Below are positions 41,626 to 48,833 of a DNA stretch of 64,000 nt, piece after piece. The translations under genes and the position numbers were made by a program. Position 1 is the stretch's first letter; the number at the start of each line of letters is the position of its first letter. The notes beneath the pieces were generated by a model. It was given only the letters and a program-made list of their open reading frames with translations. It made no database searches and was not told the origin of the DNA. Source of the stretch: Dehalococcoidia bacterium (GTDB lineage: Bacteria; Chloroflexota; Dehalococcoidia; SM23-28-2; RBG-16-64-32); the NCBI GenBank assembly GCA_030649945.1, contig JAUSFE010000054.1, positions 1-64,000 on the forward strand, written 5' to 3'.

Positions 41626-42897
41626 TCAGGGGAGGATGTTGCCCGAAGGAGACACCCAGTAGAACGTCACGGATGGCCTGCTATCGATGAAGTGCTCCAC
41701 GACGTATTCGGTTATGGGCAGGACCAGGTCAACGCCGACAGTCTCACTCAGGACCTGATGGATCCCATCCTTTCCCCACGTCGCCATGAACTCAAAGCCT
41801 TCATGCGTCCGACCGAACTCAGCCGCTGCCTCATTGAACGCCTCGGCGAAGTCGTCGGTCTGGACCACGCTGACCAGCGTCTCAGCCGCTTGCTGCGGGC
41901 CGTCAAAGAGAGCTTCCCGTATCGACTTCGGTCCCACTCCCTGCAGGGCGTCAACGATGGACCCCGTCCCCTCCACTGATACCTTATCTCCCAACGGCAG
42001 AGACCTCAGTATCGCGGTCGCGAGTATCCAGCGGACCGACTCTTCCGTGAAGTCCGCGTAGGCGATCGCCGGCGGCTTGTCGCTCGTGTTGGCCGCAAAC
42101 CGGGCGGTCTCCCCCGGGACCAGCGGGGCGGCCAGCGGGTAGCCGGGCCCGCCGGGCCTCGGCGATATGCCAACGCCAAACGGCTTGAGGTTGGTGATAC
42201 GGAACTCCGGGCTGACCGGATCACCCTTGGTGACACAAGCCTGAATCACGTCGTTGCCCTTGGAGCTGTCGGCGATGGCAGTTGACTCCCAGTCGTCGCA
42301 CCACTCGCCAGGCTCGACGACTGCGTCGACGATCTCGGAGATGCTGGCGGCTTGCGTCTCCTTGAGGGCGGCGATCCAGGCGTCCCAGTCCCAGGCGAAG
42401 GAGTTCCACCAGGACAGGTGGTCGGTCTCTATGACCATCACCTTCCGCTTCCGGTCTACTTGCCCGCCCACAGGTACCCACTGTTTTGCCTTCTCATCGA
42501 AGTAGGCGAGGAAGGCCAGCTCCTCAGGTGTATCCCCCGGCAGCGATCCCGGATCGATAGCTACCTCCAGCGTAGCAGGCGCCTGTAGCTCCGGCCCGCC
42601 GAGGTCTATCCTGGCAGCGCGACCTATCGGCTTGGCGCCTTTCGGGACGCTGGGAACGCCGTCACCATCCGCCCGGGTGGATATGGTGACCGTGGCGTCA
42701 TCAGAGAGAGCACCGGCGGGAATGCGCAGGACGGTCTCGTCGTTGAGGGAGACGGTCCCGCCGTCGGCAGCCGCGATAGCTTTCTCGATGGTGGTCCGCT
42801 GGGCCTCGCCGCAGGCCGTAGGGAGCGCGGCCAGGCTAAGGATAGCCAGCAGGAAGACCAGCCGGCTGAGGGACGGTCTTCGCCACGTGGCGCTCAC
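41626..42897 (-). CDS. Lipoprotein with ZU5-like N-terminal domain
   Basis: The product is 423 aa from GTG 42897. Signal peptide LVFLLAILSLAALPTACGE has a lipidation Cys. Residues about 35-155 read as a ZU5-like beta-domain: GGTVSLNDETVLRIPAGALS, DDATVTIST, a PATLEVAIDPGSLP strand, and FDEKAKQWVPVGG. ZU5-like modules in bacteria are surface beta-domains. The rest (about 160-423) is mixed alpha/beta with WCDDWESTAI and SVTFYWVSPSGNILP, and I do not recognise it. It has no transmembrane anchor besides the lipid. Function unknown. Confidence 0.7.
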   Translation of the reverse strand: MSATWRRPSLSRLVFLLAILSLAALPTACGEAQRTTIEKAIAAADGGTVSLNDETVLRIPAGALSDDATVTISTRADGDGVPSVPKGAKPIGRAARIDLGGPELQAPATLEVAIDPGSLPGDTPEELAFLAYFDEKAKQWVPVGGQVDRKRKVMVIETDHLSWWNSFAWDWDAWIAALKETQAASISEIVDAVVEPGEWCDDWESTAIADSSKGNDVIQACVTKGDPVSPEFRITNLKPFGVGISPRPGGPGYPLAAPLVPGETARFAANTSDKPPAIAYADFTEESVRWILATAILRSLPLGDKVSVEGTGSIVDALQGVGPKSIREALFDGPQQAAETLVSVVQTDDFAEAFNEAAAEFGRTHEGFEFMATWGKDGIHQVLSETVGVDLVLPITEYVVEHFIDSRPSVTFYWVSPSGNILP

Positions 42898-42920
42898 AGC
42901 TTCATAATCGCTGACGACTT

Positions 42921-43913
42921 CTAAAAGGTTAACGGGGTAGGGACTCTCGAGGAGGTCGCGCCCTGCAGTTCAATTCCCATGTGCGAAGACAGCAGCGTCC
43001 AACCTACCCACTGTTCGGGAGACCGAAGTATCTGCCGCTCCAATGCGTGGTAGAGTTGCTGCGTGCTCTCGCGAATGGATGCTCGGCTCCGCGCCGGCGC
43101 CGGCAGGGGCTCTCCAAAGCTCAGCCTGAACCTGGGGCCCTCTTCCCTCGTCAGGGTCGCAGGAACGATGCTCCTCCCCGTCGCCGCGGCCAGATAGGAG
43201 ATGCCGTAAGGGACCTGAATCGTCCAGCCGAAGAACTGGACATCGGTCGTCTTCGCGAACTTGTAAGGAGACATCTCCAGAAGGGTGCACACCAGCCCGC
43301 CGGCATTGAGGTCGTCGAGGCATCGCGCCAGCACCAGCGGTTCCCGCGCGTCGATGAACCGAACCCGCTGGCTGGAACTGGGCAGGAAATTCTCCCCGAG
43401 CCCGCGGCCCTGGCCGACCAGCGTTTCGTTGCCGACGACCATCGAGACGGGGGAGCCAAGGCTTCCCAGCACCCAGGGGATCACGGGGTATACGCCCATG
43501 CGGAAGCCCACGACGATCGCTCCCGGCCCTCGCTCCCTCTCGCGGGTGAGGACGTCCTCGTTCTCAATAACGAGTGCCCGCCGCCGGAAGTCGGGCCGCT
43601 CAAGGCCGGTCAAGAGCACAAGCAAGTCGGGGATATGGCGGTAGAGCAGGTTCTTGCGAAAGTCAGCGCGCGCTGCTTCGGTCAGGCCAAAGCGTTGACC
43701 GTCGGGATCAAGGACTGAGAACGTCTCGGACACGCCGTCCAGCATGTTGAGCGTCCTCAGGGGCCAGCGCAGCCAGGTCTCCAGCCAGGTCAGGGCCATC
43801 AACGTCTTGTGTACGGGCCCATACGGCAGCCGGCCTAACGTCCGGAACAGCCTCGCGTGGGATATGGCGAAGTTGACTCCAGCGATCTGATCTAGACTGG
43901 CTCGGGCTAGCAT
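42921..43913 (-). CDS. LpxL/HtrB-like lipid acyltransferase homolog lacking the catalytic His
   Basis: The product is 330 aa. Fold features of the PF03279 acyltransferase family are present: a charged first third (EAARADFRKNLLYRHIPDLL), the core GAIVVGFRMGVYPVIPWVLG (residues 131-150), GGLVCTLLEMSPYKF, FFGWTIQVPYGISYLAAATG (matching the FFG....P.G...LA..TGA motif) and a C-terminal LERQILRSPEQWVGW. The H(X)4(D/E) pair expected in the VVGFRMGVYPV segment is absent. In diderms the family acylates lipid A; in Actinobacteria it acylates PIM glycolipids. An ACP gene lies upstream on the same strand (287 bp), which supports a lipid-related role. Confidence 0.68.
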   Translation of the reverse strand: MLARASLDQIAGVNFAISHARLFRTLGRLPYGPVHKTLMALTWLETWLRWPLRTLNMLDGVSETFSVLDPDGQRFGLTEAARADFRKNLLYRHIPDLLVLLTGLERPDFRRRALVIENEDVLTRERERGPGAIVVGFRMGVYPVIPWVLGSLGSPVSMVVGNETLVGQGRGLGENFLPSSSQRVRFIDAREPLVLARCLDDLNAGGLVCTLLEMSPYKFAKTTDVQFFGWTIQVPYGISYLAAATGRSIVPATLTREEGPRFRLSFGEPLPAPARSRASIRESTQQLYHALERQILRSPEQWVGWTLLSSHMGIELQGATSSRVPTPLTF

Positions 43914-44100
43914 GATGTCGGTCCCAGTGCTTAAGCGGCATCACCCCTACCCGGACGATCCACCGGGAGGGCGATCTATTCTCGTCGCGGGGTATGCTAA
44001 CCCTATCCCAGTCACGGATGAGCCGATGGGGAAAACGGGCTCGCGCCCCAAGCTACTCCGAAAGGAAATCCGCTACCACATCCCTGTGCAGATGGTACCC

Positions 44101-44129
44101 GGCCAGGCTTTTGGCTCTGAGGCCTGGCC
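44101..44129. other. 8-bp hairpin between ACP and acyltransferase genes
   Basis: GGCCAGGC (44101-44108) pairs with GCCTGGCC (44122-44129). It has no T-run on either side, so attenuation or RNA processing between the two minus-strand genes is more likely than simple termination. The rest of the 287-bp gap shows no convincing gene. Confidence 0.45.
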
Positions 44130-44200
44130 GCGGAAAAGCAGCCGCAGGAAAAATCGTATCACCAAGTCACCCCCTTTCTGGTTCAAGTTCTTCTCTTGCC

Positions 44201-44521
44201 CTACTTGCGGTCGGTGTCGAGCCCCTCAGTGACCAGCGTGGGAGAAGCCGACGATAGGATGAAATCGACGATGTCGTTCACCGTCTGGAAGGATTCGATA
44301 TCCACATCCGCACCAAAGTCCAGGCCAAACTTCTCCCCGATTGAGAGGGCAAGGTCCAAACCATCGAGAGAGTCCAACTCGACGGGTGAGGCCTCGGCCC
44401 CACTGAACAGCGGAGCGTCATCGGGGAAGTCTTCTAGGCCGTCATCAAGGGGTTTGATAGAGATGATTATCTCCTTGACGACGGATCCAACTTCTCGGCG
44501 CAGGTCCAACGTAGATTTCAT
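44201..44521 (-). CDS. Acyl carrier protein
   Basis: The product is 106 aa from ATG 44521; the frame runs further upstream but the promoter is at 44537-44565, which fixes this start. The carrier motif VELDSLDGLDLALSIGEKFG contains DSL with Ser51 as the phosphopantetheine attachment site, followed by the acidic recognition helix. Helix 1 (LRREVGSVVKEIIISI) and C-terminal helix (TVNDIVDFILSS) complete the four-helix fold. It is longer than housekeeping ACP (about 78 aa) because of an acidic loop insertion and a C-terminal tail. It probably serves the acyltransferase-like protein downstream rather than bulk fatty-acid synthesis. Confidence 0.87.
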   Translation of the reverse strand: MKSTLDLRREVGSVVKEIIISIKPLDDGLEDFPDDAPLFSGAEASPVELDSLDGLDLALSIGEKFGLDFGADVDIESFQTVNDIVDFILSSASPTLVTEGLDTDRK

Positions 44522-44536
44522 AGGATGTTGACGTGA

Positions 44537-44565
44537 ATTATAGAGGGAGACCAGATTCGGGTCAA
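44537..44565 (-). promoter_or_regulatory. Promoter of the ACP gene
   Basis: On the minus strand, TTGACC (44565-44560), 17-bp spacer, perfect TATAAT (44542-44537), 15 nt before the ATG. One of the best promoters in the window. Confidence 0.72.
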
Positions 44566-44729
44566 GCTGTTCACGGGCCGTGACGTAGAAGAGGCAACCT
44601 TCTTCCATCCCGGCCGGCGGCCCCGCCAGCGCCGCACCCGCTCCATGCAGGACTCGCTCGTTGTGTGCCGGCTTGCGCGGGGCGAGCCCGTGCCCGAGCA
44701 TGAGACAGCTATGCTACCATGGCGGCACA

Positions 44730-45197
44730 ATGATCCGACTTTCGCTGTTGCTCACCGCAGCCGCTATCCTCGGATGTGGAGGAGGTGCAACCTCCAGCCA
44801 GGCACCGGTCCATCCCGTAGACACCGCTACCTCTGAACAATGGTCCGCCTGGGGCGCCGAGGCTCAGACGATCGCCACTCTCGTGGGGAGGATGTACACA
44901 TCGCAGGCGGTGACACGCGACGCCCTGGAAGCGCAGATCGAGCGGACGGGGGCGCTGGTGGAGGAGATACAGGGCGCGGACCCATCCGAATCGCCCGTGC
45001 TGGACCTGGTCGAGAGGCTTGGCGAGATGGAGAACGCCCTCCAATTTGTGCTCGAGTTCTCGATGAACCAGGGCAGCACTGACCTGGGCGGGGTAAGGTT
45101 CCGCTCCCTCGAGGACGCGGTGAATCACCTAGGCGGGGCCGCGGACGCCCTTGTCCGGGCGGCGTCCGAAACGGGGACTAAGGAAGCGGCTCCGTAA
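44730..45197 (+). CDS. Small helical lipoprotein of unknown function
   Basis: The product is 155 aa from ATG 44730; residues before it have no signal features. Signal peptide RLSLLLTAAAILGCGGG has a lipobox Cys. The mature part is almost all alpha-helical with heptad-like spacing (RDALEAQIERTGALVEEIQG, LVERLGEMENALQFVLEF), suggesting a small helical bundle. I see no haem or metal motif. The 3' end overlaps the 3' end of the convergent beta-helix gene by 20 bp. Function unknown. Confidence 0.68.
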   Translation: MIRLSLLLTAAAILGCGGGATSSQAPVHPVDTATSEQWSAWGAEAQTIATLVGRMYTSQAVTRDALEAQIERTGALVEEIQGADPSESPVLDLVERLGEMENALQFVLEFSMNQGSTDLGGVRFRSLEDAVNHLGGAADALVRAASETGTKEAAP

Positions 45198-46419
45198 CGT
45201 TCTCCCGAACGACGTTCTCGCCGGCGTCCTCAAGCAACGATACGTCCACGCCGTTGGGTAGAGAGCCTGCGCCGTCCGCTGTTAACCCGAAGTAGTTACC
45301 GCTGATCACGTTGCCCTGCGTGGGCGGGTCGCGGATCACGATCCCCACCTGGTTGCCCGCTATGACGTTGACCTTCCCACCGCCCTCGCCACCGATTACG
45401 TTCTCTTGAGCGCCCGCCTGGATGTTGATCCCATATTCGTTGGGGACTGCAACCATCCCCGTAGTGTCAGTGCCGATGTAGTTCCCGGCCAGCACGTTGC
45501 CCCTGGTGGGTCCAAGGCCAATTCCTTCCGGGCCGTCAATGCTGACCCCGAAGAGGTCATTCCCGGAGATCACGTTCCCGGTCCCCGGCTCGCCGCCGCC
45601 GATGATATTGTCCTGCGCTCCCGGGGCGATCCAGATTCCCTCCGCGCGGTTGGGCATGGCAGTGCGGCCCGAGGCGTCAAGCCCTATGAGATTACCCTCC
45701 ACTCGATTGCCTCGGCCGCGGATCTCGATGCCGACCCGGTTGCCGGAGATGACGTTCCCCTGGCCCTTGCCGGCGCCGCCGACGACGTTGTCCTGCGCTC
45801 CGGCGCTCAGGGCGAGCCCAGTGTCACAGTCACGAATCATCAGTCCGCGCACGGTGTTGCCGCCGGAGTCTATTCGTAGGCACTCAAACGGTCCGCCGCT
45901 GATGACCGGAGTCGCGCCCACACCGTCTACGGCGTCGAAGCCGCTGCTGAGGGATGGCAGCGCCGAGGCGAGCGTGATGGGTTCGCCGCCTTCCTGGGGG
46001 AAGGCGGAAGCATCGAAGGTGATGACGTCGGCGAGCGCGCCGCCGACGTCGCCTCTGACGTTGTCCGCTTCGCCGGCCGTCAGCGACCCCCGCTCCAGGG
46101 TCCCGGTGGCCAGGAGGATAGCCTCACGCAGGGTGAGGAGATCGTCGCGGGAGTCGTCGTCGCCGGCGCCATCTACGGTGATCGTTGCCCCTTCAGGCAG
46201 GGGTGAGAGCGCCGGTGTGACGACCTGGGTGGCAGTTCCCGTTGGTAGGACGGCCGGAGAGGCGGTCCCCGCGGGACCGGTGGCCCCGTCCGGGCCAGGG
46301 GTCCCTGCGCCGGAGCAGGCGGCGACGAGGAGCGTAAGAGCCAGCCCCGCGGGGGCCCAGCGCAAACCGTATCGCTCCAGCGCGAGCGCCAGCCCAGGCG
46401 CGAATGGCGCGTTAGCCAC
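45178..46419 (-). CDS. Parallel beta-helix (CSLREA-type) lipoprotein
   Basis: The product is 413 aa from GTG 46419, chosen because GGGGGG sits about 8 nt upstream and the codon overlaps the TAA of the ZnuA-like gene, implying translational coupling. Signal peptide ends LLVAACSG, then a collagen-like GPDGATGPAGT linker. DDLLTLREAILLA matches the CSLREA motif that opens such domains. The rest is repeated coils of the type GNVISGN..GI.I.G...V.GN.IG.D..G...PN..GI.I, a right-handed beta-helix. Members are surface proteins, sometimes polysaccharide-binding or lyase-like; catalytic residues are not evident. Confidence 0.78.
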   Translation of the reverse strand: MANAPFAPGLALALERYGLRWAPAGLALTLLVAACSGAGTPGPDGATGPAGTASPAVLPTGTATQVVTPALSPLPEGATITVDGAGDDDSRDDLLTLREAILLATGTLERGSLTAGEADNVRGDVGGALADVITFDASAFPQEGGEPITLASALPSLSSGFDAVDGVGATPVISGGPFECLRIDSGGNTVRGLMIRDCDTGLALSAGAQDNVVGGAGKGQGNVISGNRVGIEIRGRGNRVEGNLIGLDASGRTAMPNRAEGIWIAPGAQDNIIGGGEPGTGNVISGNDLFGVSIDGPEGIGLGPTRGNVLAGNYIGTDTTGMVAVPNEYGINIQAGAQENVIGGEGGGKVNVIAGNQVGIVIRDPPTQGNVISGNYFGLTADGAGSLPNGVDVSLLEDAGENVVRENVTEPLP

Positions 46420-47407
46420 CGTCTTCACCCCCCAGGCAGCGCACCAGCTCAGCAAGGTCCGCCCGCATCATTCCGATGTAGGTAGGGACAGACTCGTCCT
46501 GGATGTCGCTGTAGAGGGTGCACATCTGTACCCCGGCCTCAGCGGCGATCTGCTCGAGGACGCTGTTGTCGAAGCCGACCTCGCCGAACACGCCGGGCGC
46601 TCCTTCTCCACCGATTACCTTCTTCAGCCGGTCGACATCCTCAGGGCCGGGGTCCTCGCCAGGCGTGGAGACGGCGAAGGCGGCGACCTCCAGGCCATAA
46701 CGATTCGCGAAGTGGATGAATGAATCGTGGTAGGTGACGATCCTCCGGCTCTTCTCGGGGATGCCCATGACCTGCGCCTTGATCTCGTCATCCAGCCCAA
46801 ACAGGCTGTCGCCGTACGCCGCCAGGTTGCCCCGATAGAACGCTTCGTTGACGCGATCAACGATCATAAACACATCCGCCATCAGGTCAACGTAGGAGCG
46901 CGCGATGACCGGGTCCAGCCACAGGTGAAGGTTGTCGCCTGCCTCGTCGGCCTTCAGGTTGACATTACCCTGCAACCCCGCCTGCGGCGAGGGCACATTC
47001 GGCCCGAACGGTATGACTTTGGCGGTCTCCTTGCGGTTCTGTTCGATGAGCTCCTGCACGGCCGTATCGAGGCCCAGACCATTCACGAAGAAGACATCGG
47101 CTTCTGGGATGCGACTGATATCCTCAGGCGTCAGCTCGTAGGTGTGCGGATCGGCGCCGGCGGGGAAGAGAGAGAAGACCTCAACGTTCTTTCCACCTAT
47201 CTCGCGGGCGAAGTCGGCGAAGAGGGGAAGGGTGACGGCAACGCGGATTGGGAGATCGGCCCGGCTGGGGGAGAGTGCGAGGGGCGGCGGGGAGGGGAAC
47301 GCCGGAGTCTCTCCCTGGGAAGGGACATCTTCGCTGCACGCGGCCAGGAGCAGAGCGAGAACGAGGCCGAAAAGCGTCGCGCGCACTGGGCGCCCGACGA
47401 ACTTCAC
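46412..47407 (-). CDS. ZnuA-like metal-binding lipoprotein (cluster A-I substrate-binding protein)
   Basis: The product is 331 aa from GTG 47407 (GGGGAG upstream). Signal peptide with lipobox LLLAACSED, lipidated Cys24. The two-lobed metal-binding fold (PF01297) is recognised by PIRVAVTLPLFADFAREIGG, GADPHTYELTPEDI, NLHLWLDPVIARSYVD and RIVTYHDSFIHFANRYGLE. Predicted ligands are His88, His161, His227 and Asp301, the three-His pattern typical of Zn2+ rather than Mn2+ binders. No membrane permease or ATPase of a zinc transporter is adjacent, so it must work with one encoded elsewhere or as a metal scavenger. It is coupled to the beta-helix lipoprotein. Confidence 0.88.
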   Translation of the reverse strand: MKFVGRPVRATLFGLVLALLLAACSEDVPSQGETPAFPSPPPLALSPSRADLPIRVAVTLPLFADFAREIGGKNVEVFSLFPAGADPHTYELTPEDISRIPEADVFFVNGLGLDTAVQELIEQNRKETAKVIPFGPNVPSPQAGLQGNVNLKADEAGDNLHLWLDPVIARSYVDLMADVFMIVDRVNEAFYRGNLAAYGDSLFGLDDEIKAQVMGIPEKSRRIVTYHDSFIHFANRYGLEVAAFAVSTPGEDPGPEDVDRLKKVIGGEGAPGVFGEVGFDNSVLEQIAAEAGVQMCTLYSDIQDESVPTYIGMMRADLAELVRCLGGEDGG

Positions 47408-47478
47408 TCCGACCGCTCCCCAGGCCTGGCGGCGGGATCACTCCTCTCCGGCATCGGATTCAGTCGTCAGGCTCCGGC

Positions 47479-48072
47479 TCAATCACCGGTGAGATCGACG
47501 CCCGCCGCCTCTACGACGGCCGGCAACGGAGGCGCATTGAAGCAGTACGTGCTGCTCAGGTCGGGATGGACCTTCCACTCCTCCTCCTCCCGGACGAGCG
47601 CCAATCGAATGTCCGCCTGCGGCGCCTTCACCACTACCCAGTCCGGCCCCTTGGCCAACTCCAAAAGCGCCGGCACTCCACCCGCCAGCGCGAAGTAGGC
47701 TTCGATGGAGGTCTTGCCCCGGACCCTGAATTCATCCATCGCCCGGTCGAACGTCTGACGGGGACAGATCGCCTTGATCTCGCTGGACGTCAGCTCCCAG
47801 AGCGCGTTCTGTACGTGCTCTCCGCTTGAGGCGAGCTGCTGGAGGTACGCTCTGGCGGCCTCCGCCGCAGGCCCTGATGCAGGGGTTAACTCCGCATCCG
47901 CTGCGGTTGACTCTGGAGTGGTCTCTTTCCCCCCTCCACCACCGCAGGCGGCTATAACGATAGAGATTGCAGCGCCAGCCGCCAAAGCCAGAAGCGGGAA
48001 CCAGCGGGTGCGGCCCACCGAATTCACGACCGTCAGCCGTTCAGAGCCCGTTCGCCCACCGCCCAATGCCAT
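47479..48072 (-). CDS. Lipoprotein of unknown function
   Basis: The product is 197 aa from ATG 48072, four bases after the stop of the preceding gene and with GGAG seven bases upstream. Signal peptide FPLLALAAGAAISIVIAACGG has a lipobox Cys. The mature part contains AARAYLQQLASSGEHVQNAL, CPRQTFDRAMDEFRVRGKTS, a hydrophobic PDWVVVKAPQADIRLALVRE strand pair and EEWKVHPDLSSTYCF. This alternation of helix and beta-sheet resembles nuclear-transport-factor-2-like (SnoaL/DUF4878) folds, whose members often end W+V. That assignment is tentative. Operon with the gene at 48077. Confidence 0.68.
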   Translation of the reverse strand: MALGGGRTGSERLTVVNSVGRTRWFPLLALAAGAAISIVIAACGGGGGKETTPESTAADAELTPASGPAAEAARAYLQQLASSGEHVQNALWELTSSEIKAICPRQTFDRAMDEFRVRGKTSIEAYFALAGGVPALLELAKGPDWVVVKAPQADIRLALVREEEEWKVHPDLSSTYCFNAPPLPAVVEAAGVDLTGD

Positions 48073-48076
48073 CCGC

Positions 48077-48604
48077 TCACTCCGGGAGGTTGATGAGGAT
48101 GAGGTCTCGCTGCTCATAGGGCTTGTACCTCACGGCGTCGATTTTCGCCGTAGCCGGCACCAGGAGGACTATACGACCTGAAACAGTCTCACCCGCCGCC
48201 ACGACACCGGCCGTCAGAGTGGTGCCCAGTCCCGCCGACGGCACGTAGATGGCCTCCGCCTCGTTGTCTATAGCCGTGAAGAAGGCCGGCGAGTAGTTGA
48301 ACTCTCCTTCAGTGCCAACGTTCGCTATTTCAGCATCGAAGGCGACGAGCCGTTCGTCGGCCGCAAGGGGAAAAGTTGGGTCCGGGGGGTACGGGTCCTG
48401 CAAACCGGAGAGAAGCACGCTTGTGTGTTCCAGCACTACGGCCTCGCCCAGAATGCCTTCCGCCCTTGGCGCCGGCGGCAGGGGCGTCCCCTCGCCAGCG
48501 GAGGGTGATCCGTCTGTCCCGGTATCGGTTGCAGGGGATCCGCCGTCTCCGCTACAGCCAGCGATCAACGCCAGAAGGAGCAGGGTCAACGCAGCGGCTC
48601 GCAC
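48077..48604 (-). CDS. DUF4352-like beta-sandwich lipoprotein
   Basis: The product is 175 aa from GTG 48604, which is 10 nt after GGAAGGAG; the frame runs to 49159 but that part overlaps the opposite-strand FG-GAP gene and has no features. Signal peptide ALTLLLLALIAGCSGD has a lipobox Cys, followed by a Gly/Ser/Thr linker. The domain (about 55-175) has LVAFDAEIANVGTEGEFNYS, FFTAIDNEAEAIYVPS, AAGETVSGRIVLLVPATAKI, as in telokin-like DUF4352 domains. These are extracytoplasmic beta-sandwiches of unknown ligand. It starts a possible operon running through 47479 to the metal-binding and beta-helix lipoproteins. Confidence 0.72.
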   Translation of the reverse strand: MRAAALTLLLLALIAGCSGDGGSPATDTGTDGSPSAGEGTPLPPAPRAEGILGEAVVLEHTSVLLSGLQDPYPPDPTFPLAADERLVAFDAEIANVGTEGEFNYSPAFFTAIDNEAEAIYVPSAGLGTTLTAGVVAAGETVSGRIVLLVPATAKIDAVRYKPYEQRDLILINLPE

Positions 48605-48767
48605 CGCCTGCCCGCTCCTTCCTTGAAATACGGCGCGCTCACGGCATCCCGACGAGCTTCTTCGACGGAACCTTACGTACACGAAACAACTCTGCGCATT
48701 CTTGATACCAGTAAGATACAGGAACGGCTCTTGGCAATCAATACGCCGTCGGATCAGCTCCCAGTCT

Positions 48768-48796
48768 TTGACTTGGCGCAGACTCAAAGCTAGAAT
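48768..48796 (+). promoter_or_regulatory. Promoter of FG-GAP gene copy 2
   Basis: TTGACT (48768-48773), 17-bp spacer, TAGAAT (48791-48796). It gives a leader of about 31 nt containing AAAGGAG 10 nt before the GTG start, in contrast to the leaderless arrangements elsewhere. Confidence 0.7.
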
Positions 48797-48833
48797 CACT
48801 ACGAACCGCCGATAAGAAAGGAGCGTTGAGTCC

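Noticed and set aside
43914-44200. Short minus-strand frame of about 30 codons after a GGGGG sequence between the ACP and acyltransferase genes
   Set aside because: Too short, with no homology that I recognise and no conserved features; could be a leader peptide, but nothing supports it.
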